Part shown: piece after piece, positions 18,062 through 26,802 of the stretch
Layout of the letters: the number at the start of each line of letters is the position of its first letter
Position numbering within the stretch: the stretch's first letter is position 1
Source of the DNA: Sphingobium faniae
GTDB lineage: Bacteria; Pseudomonadota; Alphaproteobacteria; Sphingomonadales; Sphingomonadaceae
NCBI GenBank assembly: GCA_900100475.1
Contig: FMTU01000009.1
Span: 1 to 64,000, forward strand
DNA length: 64,000 bases
Direction: 5' to 3'
Notes under the pieces: generated by a model
Told to the model about the DNA's origin: nothing
Databases searched by the model: none
What the model saw: only the letters and a program-made list of their open reading frames with translations
Program-made: the position numbers and the translations under genes

Positions 18062-20506
18062 ATGATTGCGCGTTTCCTGTTGCTCGCCAGTGTGGCGGGC
18101 GCTTCACTCATCACATCCGCCGCTTATGCCCAGGAAAGCGGGCCGGTCGAAAGCGATCCGGCCGCAGCTGCTGCCGCCGCCGCAGCGCCGGGCATCATCG
18201 TCACCGCCCGCCGCCGCGTGGAAGCGGTGCAGGACGTTCCGCTCGCCGTGTCGGTGCTGAACGCCGACACCATCGAACAGACCGGCAGCTACAATCTCGG
18301 CCGTCTTCAGCAGTTGCAGCCGACGCTGCAATTCTATTCGACCAATCCGCGCAACAGTTCGGTCAACATTCGCGGGCTTGGCGCGCCGCTTGGCCTGACC
18401 AATGACGGGATCGAGCAGGGCGTCGGCATCTATGTCGATCAGGTCTATTACAACCGGGTCGCCGCCGCGACGCTGGACTTCGTGGACATCGACCAGATCG
18501 AGGTGCTGCGCGGGCCGCAGGGCACGCTCTATGGCAAGAACACGACGGCCGGCGCGATCAACATCACGACCCGCCCGCCCAGCTTCAGCTTTGAAGGCAA
18601 GGCGGAGATTTCCATCGGCAACCTTGGCTTCAAGCAGGCCAAGGCCACGGTTTCCGGCCCGATCAACGACCGCCTCGCCGTCCGCATCGGCGCGTCCCTG
18701 ACGGACCGGAACGGCACCATCTATAACACCGCCACCAACCAGCATGTGAACAGCCAGGATTTCCTGGGGCTGCGCGGCGCGTTGCTGTGGAAGGCGACCG
18801 ACACGCTCAACATCACCCTGTCGGGCGACTATAATCTCCAGAACCCCAATTGCTGCGCACAGATCTATGCGGGTTATGGCCCGACCCAGCGCGCCGCGAG
18901 CCGGCAATATCCGGCGCTGACGCAATCGCTCGGTTATCAGGTGCCCAGCACCAATCCCTATGACCGGCTGACCGATCTCGACGCGCAATTGAAGGCGCGC
19001 AACGAAATGGGCGGCGCGTCACTGCGCGCGGAATGGGACCTGGGCGCGGGCACGCTGACCTCGGTCACGGCCTATCGCTATTGGGACTGGCAGCCGTCCA
19101 ACGACCGCGACTTCACGGGCCTTGCCGTCACCACCAGGTCGCAGAACCCGACCCAACAGAAACAGTGGACGCAAGAACTGCGCTACGCGCAAACCGGCAA
19201 GATGCTGGATTTCGTGGTCGGCGCCTTCGCCTTTCACCAGAAGATCCACACCACCGGCAGTCAGGTGCAGGGGCCGGATGCGAGCGCGTGGCTGATCAAC
19301 CCCACCAATGCCTTGTCGCAGAACCCGGATGTGCTGGACGGGCTGATCGCGGAAAACGACATTCGCCTCAAGAACACCAGCCTCGCGTTGTTCGGACAGG
19401 CGACATGGCATGTGACGGACAGGCTGGACCTGCAACCCGGTATCCGCCTCAACTACGACAAGAAGAAGGGCAGCTATAATTCGATCATCACCGGCACGGC
19501 GTCGGACGGGACGCGGCAGCTTGTCACCTTTGCCGGGCCCTATGCCGCCGATCCATGGATCGTCGCCCAGCGAGGAGTGTTACCGCCGCAGTTTTTCGAA
19601 GAAAGCTTCAGCGACTGGAACCTGTCCTGGGATTTCACCGCATCCTACAAGTTCACGCCCGATGTGCTGGGCTATGCGACCTATTCGCGGGCGTTCAAAT
19701 CGGGTGGCCTGAACCTTAACGGCGTGCCGCTGGGCGCCGATGGCGTGCCGCAACTGGAAGTGGCGCAGGTGAAACCCGAAAAGGTCAATCATTTCGAAGT
19801 CGGCCTCAAGACCCAGTTCTGGGACAGGAAGGCGACGCTGAACCTCAGCGGCTTCTGGACCGAGATCGAAAATTATCAGGCGATCGTCAATAATGGGCAG
19901 AATTCAGTGTTGCGCGGCTATCTCGCCAATGCAGGCAAGGTCCGCACGCGCGGCGTGGAGGCGGATTTCTCCGTGCGGCCCTCCGACCGGGTGAACGCCT
20001 ATGCGAGCGGGGCCTATACCGACGCCACCTATCGCAAGTTCGCCAACGCGCCCTGCCCGCCCGAACTGTCTGGCGGTGCTTCAGGCGACATACCGGGCGC
20101 GCCGGGGGTTCCAGGCGCGGTCAGCCCGACCGTGTGCGACATTTCCGGCCAGTGGCTGCCGGGCGTGTCCAAATGGTCGCTGTCCTATGGCGTGGAATTC
20201 AACGTGCCGACCCCGCTTTTTGGCGGCGACGGGCAATTCTATATCGGATGGGACGGCAGCTATCGCTCCAAATTCTCGTCCAACGCCTCGCGCTCGGCCT
20301 ATATGGACGTGAAGGGCTATGCGCTCAACAATTTGCGGCTGGGTTTCCGCAACAGCGATGGGCTGAACGTCTATGGCTGGGTTCGCAACATCTTCGACAA
20401 AAACTATATGGAACTGCTGGCGACGACGCCGGGCAATACCGGCCTGATCGCGGGCCAGCCGGGCGATCCGCGCACCTATGGCATCACCATCAAGGCGGAT
20501 TTCTGA
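18062..20506 (+). CDS. TonB-dependent outer-membrane receptor
   Basis: This 814-residue TonB-dependent receptor has a signal peptide (1-23, ending AYAQ), an Ala-run linker (residues 34-42) and a TonB-box-like IIVTARRR. A plug domain follows (about 50-165, with VEVLRGPQGTLYGKN-like IEVLRGPQGTLYG), then a 22-strand barrel ending in an aromatic C-terminus. SNP-rich loops are not evident. Substrate cannot be read from sequence. The neighbouring YezD and the motif upstream suggest uptake of a sulfur source such as a sulfonate or sulfate ester, but siderophore or polysaccharide transport is equally possible on the sequence alone. Confidence 0.94.
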   Translation: MIARFLLLASVAGASLITSAAYAQESGPVESDPAAAAAAAAAPGIIVTARRRVEAVQDVPLAVSVLNADTIEQTGSYNLGRLQQLQPTLQFYSTNPRNSSVNIRGLGAPLGLTNDGIEQGVGIYVDQVYYNRVAAATLDFVDIDQIEVLRGPQGTLYGKNTTAGAINITTRPPSFSFEGKAEISIGNLGFKQAKATVSGPINDRLAVRIGASLTDRNGTIYNTATNQHVNSQDFLGLRGALLWKATDTLNITLSGDYNLQNPNCCAQIYAGYGPTQRAASRQYPALTQSLGYQVPSTNPYDRLTDLDAQLKARNEMGGASLRAEWDLGAGTLTSVTAYRYWDWQPSNDRDFTGLAVTTRSQNPTQQKQWTQELRYAQTGKMLDFVVGAFAFHQKIHTTGSQVQGPDASAWLINPTNALSQNPDVLDGLIAENDIRLKNTSLALFGQATWHVTDRLDLQPGIRLNYDKKKGSYNSIITGTASDGTRQLVTFAGPYAADPWIVAQRGVLPPQFFEESFSDWNLSWDFTASYKFTPDVLGYATYSRAFKSGGLNLNGVPLGADGVPQLEVAQVKPEKVNHFEVGLKTQFWDRKATLNLSGFWTEIENYQAIVNNGQNSVLRGYLANAGKVRTRGVEADFSVRPSDRVNAYASGAYTDATYRKFANAPCPPELSGGASGDIPGAPGVPGAVSPTVCDISGQWLPGVSKWSLSYGVEFNVPTPLFGGDGQFYIGWDGSYRSKFSSNASRSAYMDVKGYALNNLRLGFRNSDGLNVYGWVRNIFDKNYMELLATTPGNTGLIAGQPGDPRTYGITIKADF

Positions 20507-20520
20507 TCCCCCTCACCCCT

Positions 20521-20547
20521 GGGAAGCGGCAGGTCATGCCGCTTCCC
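20521..20547 (+). terminator. Strong hairpin after the TonB receptor
   Basis: Perfect 11-base arms GGGAAGCGGCA and TGCCGCTTCCC enclose a GGTCA loop, 14 bases after the receptor stop. No T run follows (TCCCTTCC), so it may be a Rho-dependent end or an mRNA-stabilising hairpin rather than a classical terminator. Confidence 0.6.
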
Positions 20548-20595
20548 TCCCTTCCGGCATTTGCGTGGGCGCGGCGGCTGGGGTAGAGCGCAACC

Positions 20596-21468
20596 ATGTC
20601 CACGACCTTCACGCTCGACACGTCGACCAGCCGCGCCAATCCCACCCCCGCGCCGATGAAGCGCCTGACCGTGCCCGCCATCCAGCGGCGCAAGTTCGAA
20701 GGGAAGACAGAAGAACCGCTGGTGATGCTGACCGCCTACACCGCCCGGATGGCGCAGATCCTCGACCCGCATTGCGATATCCTGCTGGTCGGCGATTCGC
20801 TGGCGCAAGTGATTTACGGCCTGCCTTCCACCCTGCCCGTCACGCTCGACATGATGATCGCCCATGGCGCGGCGGTGGTGCGCGGCAGCTATCACAGCGT
20901 CGTGATCGTCGACATGCCCTTCGGCGCTTATGAAGCCTCTCCGCAACAGGCCTTTGCCGCCGCCAGCCGCATCCTCGCCGAAACCGGCGCCGCCGCCGTC
21001 AAGCTGGAGGGCGGACAGGCCATGGCGGAAACCATCGCGTTCCTCAGCCAGCGGGGCATCCCGGTCATGGCGCATATCGGCCTCACCCCGCAGGCGGTGA
21101 ACGCGCTGGGCGGCTATGGCGCGCGGGGCAAGAGCCAGCAGGAACATGCGAAGATCATGGCCGACGCCCGCGCCATCGCGGATGCAGGTGCTTTCGCCGT
21201 CGTGCTGGAGGGCGTGATGGAGGAGCTTGCCAATGCCGTCACTTCGTCCCTCGACATTCCCGTCATCGGTATCGGCGCTTCGGCCCAATGCGACGGGCAG
21301 GTGCTGGTGATCGACGATATGCTGGGCATGTTCGACCGGGTGCCGCGCTTCGTGAAACGCTATGAAAATCTCGCCGAAACCATCGAAGGCGCGGTGAAGA
21401 ACTATGCCGCCGACGTGCGGACACGCAGCTTTCCGACCGAAGATCAGGTCTATCGGCCCAAAAAGTGA
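20596..21468 (+). CDS. panB: 3-methyl-2-oxobutanoate hydroxymethyltransferase
   Basis: PanB adds a hydroxymethyl group from methylenetetrahydrofolate to 2-oxoisovalerate, the first committed step of pantothenate and coenzyme A synthesis. The 290-residue length is usual. Family motifs are [32 protein letters not shown] with the metal-binding Asp, and VKLEGG near residue 135. [15 protein letters not shown] near 225 contains further conserved residues. About 20 N-terminal residues precede the conserved part, so the start is slightly uncertain. It is followed by the yfgM-bamB-der group on the same strand after a 74-base gap. Confidence 0.96.
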   Translation: MSTTFTLDTSTSRANPTPAPMKRLTVPAIQRRKFEGKTEEPLVMLTAYTARMAQILDPHCDILLVGDSLAQVIYGLPSTLPVTLDMMIAHGAAVVRGSYHSVVIVDMPFGAYEASPQQAFAAASRILAETGAAAVKLEGGQAMAETIAFLSQRGIPVMAHIGLTPQAVNALGGYGARGKSQQEHAKIMADARAIADAGAFAVVLEGVMEELANAVTSSLDIPVIGIGASAQCDGQVLVIDDMLGMFDRVPRFVKRYENLAETIEGAVKNYAADVRTRSFPTEDQVYRPKK

Positions 21469-21542
21469 TTTGCGAGTTGGCGCTGCGCCGCTAATGATCG
21501 CGGCTTTCGGCATTCCTGCCCTTTCATTTCCCGGAGACGACC

Positions 21543-22241
21543 GTGGCCCTGACGCCGCAAAATAGCGAAGCCTTCATGCGCGAGGTGGACGACGCCGTCC
21601 GTCAGGACCGGTTGCTGACCTTCTGGCAGCGGTTCGGGCGCTGGATCGTGGTGGTGGTGGTCGTGGGCCTCGCGGCCTTCGGAGGCTGGCTCTATTGGCA
21701 GCATCACAGCAAGACCCAATCGGAAGCGGTGTCCGAAAAGATGGACAATGTGCTGAGCACCGCCATGGGCGGCGGCACACCGGACGCCGGGGAACTGGAT
21801 GCGCTGGCACAGGCGGACCAGCCGGGCTATCGCGCCTCCGCCCAGCTTATCAAGGCAGGCGCGGCCGCGCGCAAGGGCGACGCCAAGGCCGCCACCGCCC
21901 TTTATCAGGCGATGGCGCAGGACAAGTCGCTCGACCAGCCCTATCGCGATCTGGCGCTGATCCGGCAAACATCGCTGGAATATGAAAGCCTCAAGCCCCA
22001 GCAGGTCATCGACCGGCTGAAGCCGCTGGCGGTCGAAGGCGCGCCCTGGTTCGGCAGCGCGGGAGAGATGGTCGCCATCGCCTATATGAAGATGGGCAAG
22101 CGCGATATGGCCGGCCCGCTTTTCGCGGCCATGGCGAAGGATCGCAATGTGCCGGAGTCCATCCGTTCACGCGCGCGACAGATGGCCGGACTATTGGGAA
22201 TAGACGCGGTCGAAACGCCGGCCGACGGCTCTGAAGGATAA
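21543..22241 (+). CDS. YfgM-like tetratricopeptide membrane protein
   Basis: The 232-residue protein has one N-terminal transmembrane helix (about 36-56, with a VVVVVV run) and a periplasmic domain of TPR-like helices. This matches the YfgM family. YfgM associates with the SecYEG translocon and periplasmic chaperones, and in many proteobacteria its gene lies directly before bamB and der, as here. Start is GTG 21543 after a GGAGACGACC ribosome site. The stop lies 8 bases before bamB, so the genes are cotranscribed. Confidence 0.9.
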   Translation: MALTPQNSEAFMREVDDAVRQDRLLTFWQRFGRWIVVVVVVGLAAFGGWLYWQHHSKTQSEAVSEKMDNVLSTAMGGGTPDAGELDALAQADQPGYRASAQLIKAGAAARKGDAKAATALYQAMAQDKSLDQPYRDLALIRQTSLEYESLKPQQVIDRLKPLAVEGAPWFGSAGEMVAIAYMKMGKRDMAGPLFAAMAKDRNVPESIRSRARQMAGLLGIDAVETPADGSEG

Positions 22242-22249
22242 GCGAGCGC

Positions 22250-23605
22250 ATGGGAATGCAGAAAATGAGCAAGTTTTCGGCTGTGGGCCGCGCGCTGACG
22301 GTGGCCGCGATGATGGCGATGGTCGCGAGTTGCGGCGTCATCGGCGGCAAGAAGGGCGGACCCAAGACTCCGGTCGTGGGCAAGCGCACGTCGATCCTGA
22401 CGGCCGAACAGGGCGTAGAGGTCGATCCGACGCTGGCCGACGTGGCCGTCACCCTGCCCGAACCCTATGCCAACGACCAATGGTCGCAACCGGGCGGCGC
22501 GCCATCCAAGACCATGGGGCATCTGGCGCTGGGCGCTTCGCCCCGGCAGATCTGGTCCGCCTCCATCGAAGGAAGCACGCCCAAGGCGCGCCTTGCCGCC
22601 GCGCCGGTGATCGCGGGGGGCAAGCTCTATGTCATCGACGCGGGCGCGCATGTCATCGCCTATGACGCCAATAGCGGTTCGAAACTGTGGCAGACTTCCC
22701 TGCCGTCCGAAGGCAAGGGCAATGCCCGCGCGCTGTTCGGCGGCGGCGTCAGCGTCGTGGGCGACCGCGTTTTCGCCAGCACCGGCATCGGCGATGTGGC
22801 CGCTCTCGACGCCAATAATGGCTCGATCCTCTGGAAGAAGCAGCCGGGCGGCCCCTTGCGCGGCGCGCCGACGCTGGCGAACGGCCATGTCTATGTGATG
22901 GGGCAGGACAATCAGATTTTTGCCCTCAACCAGTCCGACGGCGAAGTGCAGTGGACGGACAGCGGCACCCTGCAAGTGACGGGCGTGTTCGGCGTCGCGG
23001 CCCCCGCCGCAGCGCAGGGCACGGTGATCGCGGGCTACAGCTCGGGCGAACTCACCGCTTATCGGTATGAGAATGGCCGCTCGCTCTGGGGCGACGCCCT
23101 TTCGCGCACCAGCATTTCGACGGCGGTCGCGTCCCTCACCGACATCGACGCCGATCCGGTGATCGACCGGGGCCGCGTGTTCGCCATCGGGCAGGCGGGG
23201 CGCATGGCCTCCTATGAACTCGTCACCGGCCAGCGGCTGTGGGAAATCAACATCGGCGGCATTTCGACGCCATGGGTCGTGGGCGAATGGGTGTTCGTCG
23301 TCACCAGCGACGCCAAGCTGCTCTGCGTCGCCCGCGCCACCGGCAAAATTCGCTGGATCAGCCAGCTTCGCCGCTGGCAGAAGGAAAAGAAGAAGGACAA
23401 GGTGATCCGCTGGACCGGTCCGGTTCTGGCGGGCAACCGCCTGATCATGGTGTCGACCCATGGCGATCTGGTCTATGCCGATCCCGCGACCGGCACGGTG
23501 CAGGCCGACATCGAAATGGACAAGCGCATGTCGCTGTCCCCGGTGGTAGCGAACAATACGCTCTATATCCTTGCCGATGACGGCAAGCTGACGGCGCTGC
23601 GGTAA
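22250..23605 (+). CDS. bamB: Outer-membrane protein assembly factor BamB
   Basis: BamB is a beta-propeller lipoprotein of the BAM complex, which inserts outer-membrane barrels. The 451-residue product has a signal peptide ending in the lipobox VASC, with the lipidated Cys near residue 26. PQQ-like repeats with the characteristic GxxLYVID and NGxxLWKK blades follow (AYDANSGSKLW, ALDANNGSILW). Length is slightly above the 390-400 of enterobacterial BamB because of an N-terminal spacer. It lies between yfgM and der in the conserved gene order. Confidence 0.93.
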   Translation: MGMQKMSKFSAVGRALTVAAMMAMVASCGVIGGKKGGPKTPVVGKRTSILTAEQGVEVDPTLADVAVTLPEPYANDQWSQPGGAPSKTMGHLALGASPRQIWSASIEGSTPKARLAAAPVIAGGKLYVIDAGAHVIAYDANSGSKLWQTSLPSEGKGNARALFGGGVSVVGDRVFASTGIGDVAALDANNGSILWKKQPGGPLRGAPTLANGHVYVMGQDNQIFALNQSDGEVQWTDSGTLQVTGVFGVAAPAAAQGTVIAGYSSGELTAYRYENGRSLWGDALSRTSISTAVASLTDIDADPVIDRGRVFAIGQAGRMASYELVTGQRLWEINIGGISTPWVVGEWVFVVTSDAKLLCVARATGKIRWISQLRRWQKEKKKDKVIRWTGPVLAGNRLIMVSTHGDLVYADPATGTVQADIEMDKRMSLSPVVANNTLYILADDGKLTALR

Positions 23606-23637
23606 GGCGCCTCAAAGGAAGGAAACGGGCCCACATC

Positions 23638-25011
23638 ATGCTGCCCACAGTTGCCATTGTCGGGCGGCCCAATGTGGGCAAGTCCACCCTCTTCAACCGG
23701 CTGGTCGGGAAGAAGCTGGCGCTGGTCGACGACCAGCCCGGAGTCACGCGCGACCGGCGCGAGGGGCAGGCGAACCTGCTGGGCGTCGATTTCACCATCA
23801 TCGACACCGCAGGTTATGAGGATGAAGATCCCCACACCCTGCCCGGCCGGATGCGGATGCAGACGCAGGCGGCCATCGAAACCGCCGATGTCGCGTTGTT
23901 CCTGATCGACGCGCGGGCGGGCATCACCCCGCTGGACGAGGAAATCGCCCGCTGGCTGCGTGAAAGCCCCGCGCCGGTCGTGCTGGTCGCCAACAAGGCG
24001 GAAGGCAGGCAGGGCGATGACGGCGTGATGGAAGCCTTCAGCCTTGGCCTTGGCGATCCGGTGCCCTTCTCCGCCGAACATGGGCAGGGCCTTGCCGATC
24101 TGTTTCAGGCGCTCCTCCCCTTCATCGACCGCGAGGACGAGGAAGAGGAGGATGAGGGCGAACTCAATGAATCCGACCTCGAAGCCGCGCCGCTGAAACT
24201 CGCCATCGTCGGCCGCCCCAATGCGGGCAAGTCGACGCTGATCAACCGGCTGCTAGGCGAAAACCGGCTGCTGACCGGCCCGGAAGCGGGCATCACGCGC
24301 GACAGCATCGCGGTGGACTGGTCGTGGACAAGCCCGGACGGCCTTGAACGCCCCGTCCGCCTGATCGACACCGCCGGGATGCGCAAACGCGCCAAGGTGC
24401 AGGACAAGCTGGAAAAGCTCGCCGTGTCGGACGGCCTCAACGCGGTCAATTTCGCGGAGGTCGTGGTGCTGCTGCTCGACGCCACGCGTGGGCTGGAGGC
24501 GCAGGATCTGCGCATCGCCGACAAGGTGCTGGAGGAAGGACGCGCGCTCGTCATCGCGCTCAACAAATGGGATACGGTGGAAAATGGCTCGGCGCTCTAT
24601 CAGGGCATCAAGCAGGCGCTGGCCGATGGCCTCGCGCAGGTGCGCGGCGTCCCGATCATGACCGTCTCCGGCGCGACGGGCAAAGGGCTGGACGACCTGA
24701 TCCGCGTCGCCTTCGACACACGCACGGCATGGTCGCAGCGCGTTTCCACCGGCATCCTCAACCGCTGGTTCGAACGCGCGCTGGAAGCCAATCCGCCCCC
24801 AGCGCCGGGCGGCAAGCGGATCAAGCTGCGCTACATCACCCAGAACAAGACGCGGCCGCCGACCTTCGTGCTGTTCGGCACGCGGCTGGACGACCTGCCC
24901 GAAAGCTATCGCCGCTATCTGGTGAACGGCATCCGCAAGGAACTGGGCTTCGGCGCGGTGCCGGTGCGGCTGACGCTGCGGAGCGCCAAAAATCCCTATG
25001 CCAGCAAATAG
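23638..25011 (+). CDS. der: Ribosome biogenesis GTPase Der
   Basis: Der (EngA) carries two GTPase domains and is needed for 50S subunit assembly. Both G domains are present in 457 residues. The first has GRPNVGKS (residues 8-15) and DTAGYED, and the second has GRPNAGKS near residue 191, DTAGMRK and NKWD. A C-terminal KH-like domain follows (from about 355). The first domain's G4 is NKAE rather than NKxD, a usual feature of Der. An acidic linker with DEEEEDEGE separates the two domains. The last 14 bases overlap the start of the following tusA-like gene. Confidence 0.97.
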   Translation: MLPTVAIVGRPNVGKSTLFNRLVGKKLALVDDQPGVTRDRREGQANLLGVDFTIIDTAGYEDEDPHTLPGRMRMQTQAAIETADVALFLIDARAGITPLDEEIARWLRESPAPVVLVANKAEGRQGDDGVMEAFSLGLGDPVPFSAEHGQGLADLFQALLPFIDREDEEEEDEGELNESDLEAAPLKLAIVGRPNAGKSTLINRLLGENRLLTGPEAGITRDSIAVDWSWTSPDGLERPVRLIDTAGMRKRAKVQDKLEKLAVSDGLNAVNFAEVVVLLLDATRGLEAQDLRIADKVLEEGRALVIALNKWDTVENGSALYQGIKQALADGLAQVRGVPIMTVSGATGKGLDDLIRVAFDTRTAWSQRVSTGILNRWFERALEANPPPAPGGKRIKLRYITQNKTRPPTFVLFGTRLDDLPESYRRYLVNGIRKELGFGAVPVRLTLRSAKNPYASK

Positions 25012-25240
25012 GGCCGCGCCCGTCCCGGTAAATGCGCGGGGGATGAAATGCCCATGGCCCGCCCTGCGCGCCGCCCGCGCGATGCGGAGCGCCGACGCGA
25101 TCATCATAGAGGCCGACGATCCGATCGCGCCTGTGGAACTGGAGGCGCTGGCCCGGCAGCAGGGCTGGTCGTTCGAGGCGATGGATGGCGGGCGCTTTTG
25201 GCTGGCGCGGCTTCGCGCCGATGGAGTTGGCACGCCTTAA
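24998..25240 (+). CDS. TusA-like sulfurtransferase domain protein
   Basis: This 80-residue protein is a TusA/SirA-like sulfur carrier. The motif MKCPWPALRAARAM (Cys near residue 18) corresponds to the CPxP helix start, where the cysteine carries persulfide sulfur in tRNA thiolation or sulfur relay. TusA proteins are about 80 residues, so the length fits. It overlaps the end of der by 14 bases and is likely translationally coupled to it. Which relay it serves is unknown. Confidence 0.88.
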   Translation: MPANRAAPVPVNARGMKCPWPALRAARAMRSADAIIIEADDPIAPVELEALARQQGWSFEAMDGGRFWLARLRADGVGTP

Positions 25241-25251
25241 CCCGCTCTTTA
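25237..25251 (+). promoter_or_regulatory. Near-consensus CtrA-type site before the Hpt gene
   Basis: TTAA (25237-25240), 7 bases, then TTTA (25248-25251) differs by one base from the CtrA consensus TTAA-N7-TTAA used in cell-cycle control of alphaproteobacteria. It lies 46 bases before the Hpt-domain gene. The match could be chance in a region that also includes the tusA stop codon. Confidence 0.4.
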
Positions 25252-25296
25252 CGCGGACGCCCTATAGTCGTTCCGCTTGAGCAAGGAGTGATCAGG

Positions 25297-25737
25297 GTGG
25301 CCCATGGCGATGCCGAACTGGTGAATTGGCAGGAATTGGCGCGGACGCGGGCCGAACTGGCAGCGGCGTTCACGCGCATTCTGAGCTATTTCCGGGAAGA
25401 TGGCGACAAGGCGATCGGCCTTATCGAATGGGCCTTTCGGGACCGCAGCGCCGCGGCTCTGGTCAGTCCGGCCCACAAGTTGAAAGGGGAAGCGGCCCAA
25501 TTCGGCGCCCATCGCCTGAGCGCCATGGCGGAACAGATCGAAATGGTCGCCCGCCGTTGCGTCGAACGTCATGAAAGCCCGGAAGAACTGATCGAGATCG
25601 TGGTCGCGTTGCGCCCCTGCTTCGCTGAAACCATGACGCTGCTCGACCGGGAAGCCAGTCCGCCGATCCTGCACAAAGCCCCCGCCTTTGGCCGCCGTCC
25701 GGCCGGCGCGGCCAGCGGGTTTGGCCGGGCGAGCTGA
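25297..25737 (+). CDS. Hpt-domain protein
   Basis: The product (146 residues) contains a histidine phosphotransfer domain. The phosphoacceptor motif SPAHKLKGEAAQFGA has His near residue 60, the four-helix-bundle Hpt signature (HxxKG). A kinase domain is absent, so it is a stand-alone phosphorelay shuttle. The GTG at 25297 is chosen because AAGGAG (25283-25288) is 8 bases upstream. An earlier GTG at 25288 overlaps that site. No histidine kinase or response regulator flanks it, so partners must lie elsewhere. A possible CtrA site upstream suggests a cell-cycle link. Confidence 0.85.
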   Translation: MAHGDAELVNWQELARTRAELAAAFTRILSYFREDGDKAIGLIEWAFRDRSAAALVSPAHKLKGEAAQFGAHRLSAMAEQIEMVARRCVERHESPEELIEIVVALRPCFAETMTLLDREASPPILHKAPAFGRRPAGAASGFGRAS

Positions 25738-25794
25738 CAACCCAAAAAGATTTCATATTGAAACAGAATGGACCATGCCCCCATATGCGGTGCC

Positions 25795-26799
25795 ATGACA
25801 CGTCTCTCGATGCTCGATCTGGTCCCCGTCGCTGAAGGTAGCGACGTCGCGACCGCCCTCTCCCACGCCGCCGCGCTGGCCGCCCATGCCGAAGAACTGG
25901 GCTATCACCGCTATTGGGTGGCGGAACATCATGGCATGGCGGGCATCGCATCGGCGGCAACGGCGGTGGTGCTGGCGCATGTCGGCCATGCGACATCCTC
26001 CATCCGCATCGGCGCGGGCGGCATCATGCTGCCCAATCATGCGCCGCTGCTGATCGCGGAACAGTTCGGAACGCTGGCCGCGCTCTTTCCAGGGCGCGTC
26101 GACCTCGGCCTTGGCCGCGCGCCCGGATCGGACCAGCGCGTCGCCCAGGCGATGCGGCGAAACCTGTCGGGCGGGCCGGACCAATTCCCCCGCGACGTAA
26201 TGGAGCTTCAGGCCTTTTTCGCGGACGATCCGCGCCTCGGCATACAGGCGACACCTGGCGCGGGCGCGGATGTGCCGCTCTGGATATTGGGTTCCAGCCT
26301 GTTCGGGGCGCAGCTCGCCGCCGCGCTGGGCCTGCCCTATGCCTTCGCCTCCCACTTCGCTCCCGCCGCGCTGGACGAGGCCATCGCCATCTATCGCCGC
26401 GATTTCCGTCCCTCGGCGCAGTTGGACAAACCCTATGTCATGGCGGGCTTCAATGTCTTCGCGGCGGACAGGATGGAGGAGGCGCAGTTGCTCGCCACGT
26501 CCATGCAACAGTCCTTCGTCCGCCTGCGTACCGGCGAGCCCGGCAAGCTCCCGCCGCCCGTGCGCGATTATTATGAAACGCTGCCGCTTCAGGCGCGCAG
26601 GATGCTGGACGATGTGCTGAGCGCCTCCAGCATCGGCACGCAGGCCGATGTGGAGCGCGACCTTGCCGCTTTCGCCGAGCGCACCGGAGCCGATGAAATC
26701 ATCGTCAGCGCCCAGGTCTACGACGCGGACGCCCGGCGGCGCAGCTTCGCCATCGCGATGGCCGCCCATCGGGCGATCAACGCCCGGAAAGCGGCCTGA
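25795..26799 (+). CDS. LLM class flavin-dependent oxidoreductase
   Basis: This is a bacterial luciferase-like monooxygenase of the single-component type. In about 334 residues the motif YHRYWVAEHHGM near residue 40 and the following GAGGIMLPNHAP block mark the F420/FMN-binding TIM barrel family. VDLGLGRAPG near 100 is also typical. It uses a reduced flavin supplied by other enzymes. The substrate is unknown. An upstream ATG at 25768 adds nine residues; I prefer 25795, where homologues usually begin. The stop is 3 bases from the convergent acyltransferase stop. Confidence 0.9.
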   Translation: MTRLSMLDLVPVAEGSDVATALSHAAALAAHAEELGYHRYWVAEHHGMAGIASAATAVVLAHVGHATSSIRIGAGGIMLPNHAPLLIAEQFGTLAALFPGRVDLGLGRAPGSDQRVAQAMRRNLSGGPDQFPRDVMELQAFFADDPRLGIQATPGAGADVPLWILGSSLFGAQLAAALGLPYAFASHFAPAALDEAIAIYRRDFRPSAQLDKPYVMAGFNVFAADRMEEAQLLATSMQQSFVRLRTGEPGKLPPPVRDYYETLPLQARRMLDDVLSASSIGTQADVERDLAAFAERTGADEIIVSAQVYDADARRRSFAIAMAAHRAINARKAA

Positions 26800-26802
26800 C
26801 GC

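Noticed and set aside
18163-18190. GCN repeat in the TonB receptor as a phase-variable tract
   Set aside because: The codons vary (GCA, GCT, GCC), so it is not a slippage-prone simple repeat; it encodes an Ala linker.
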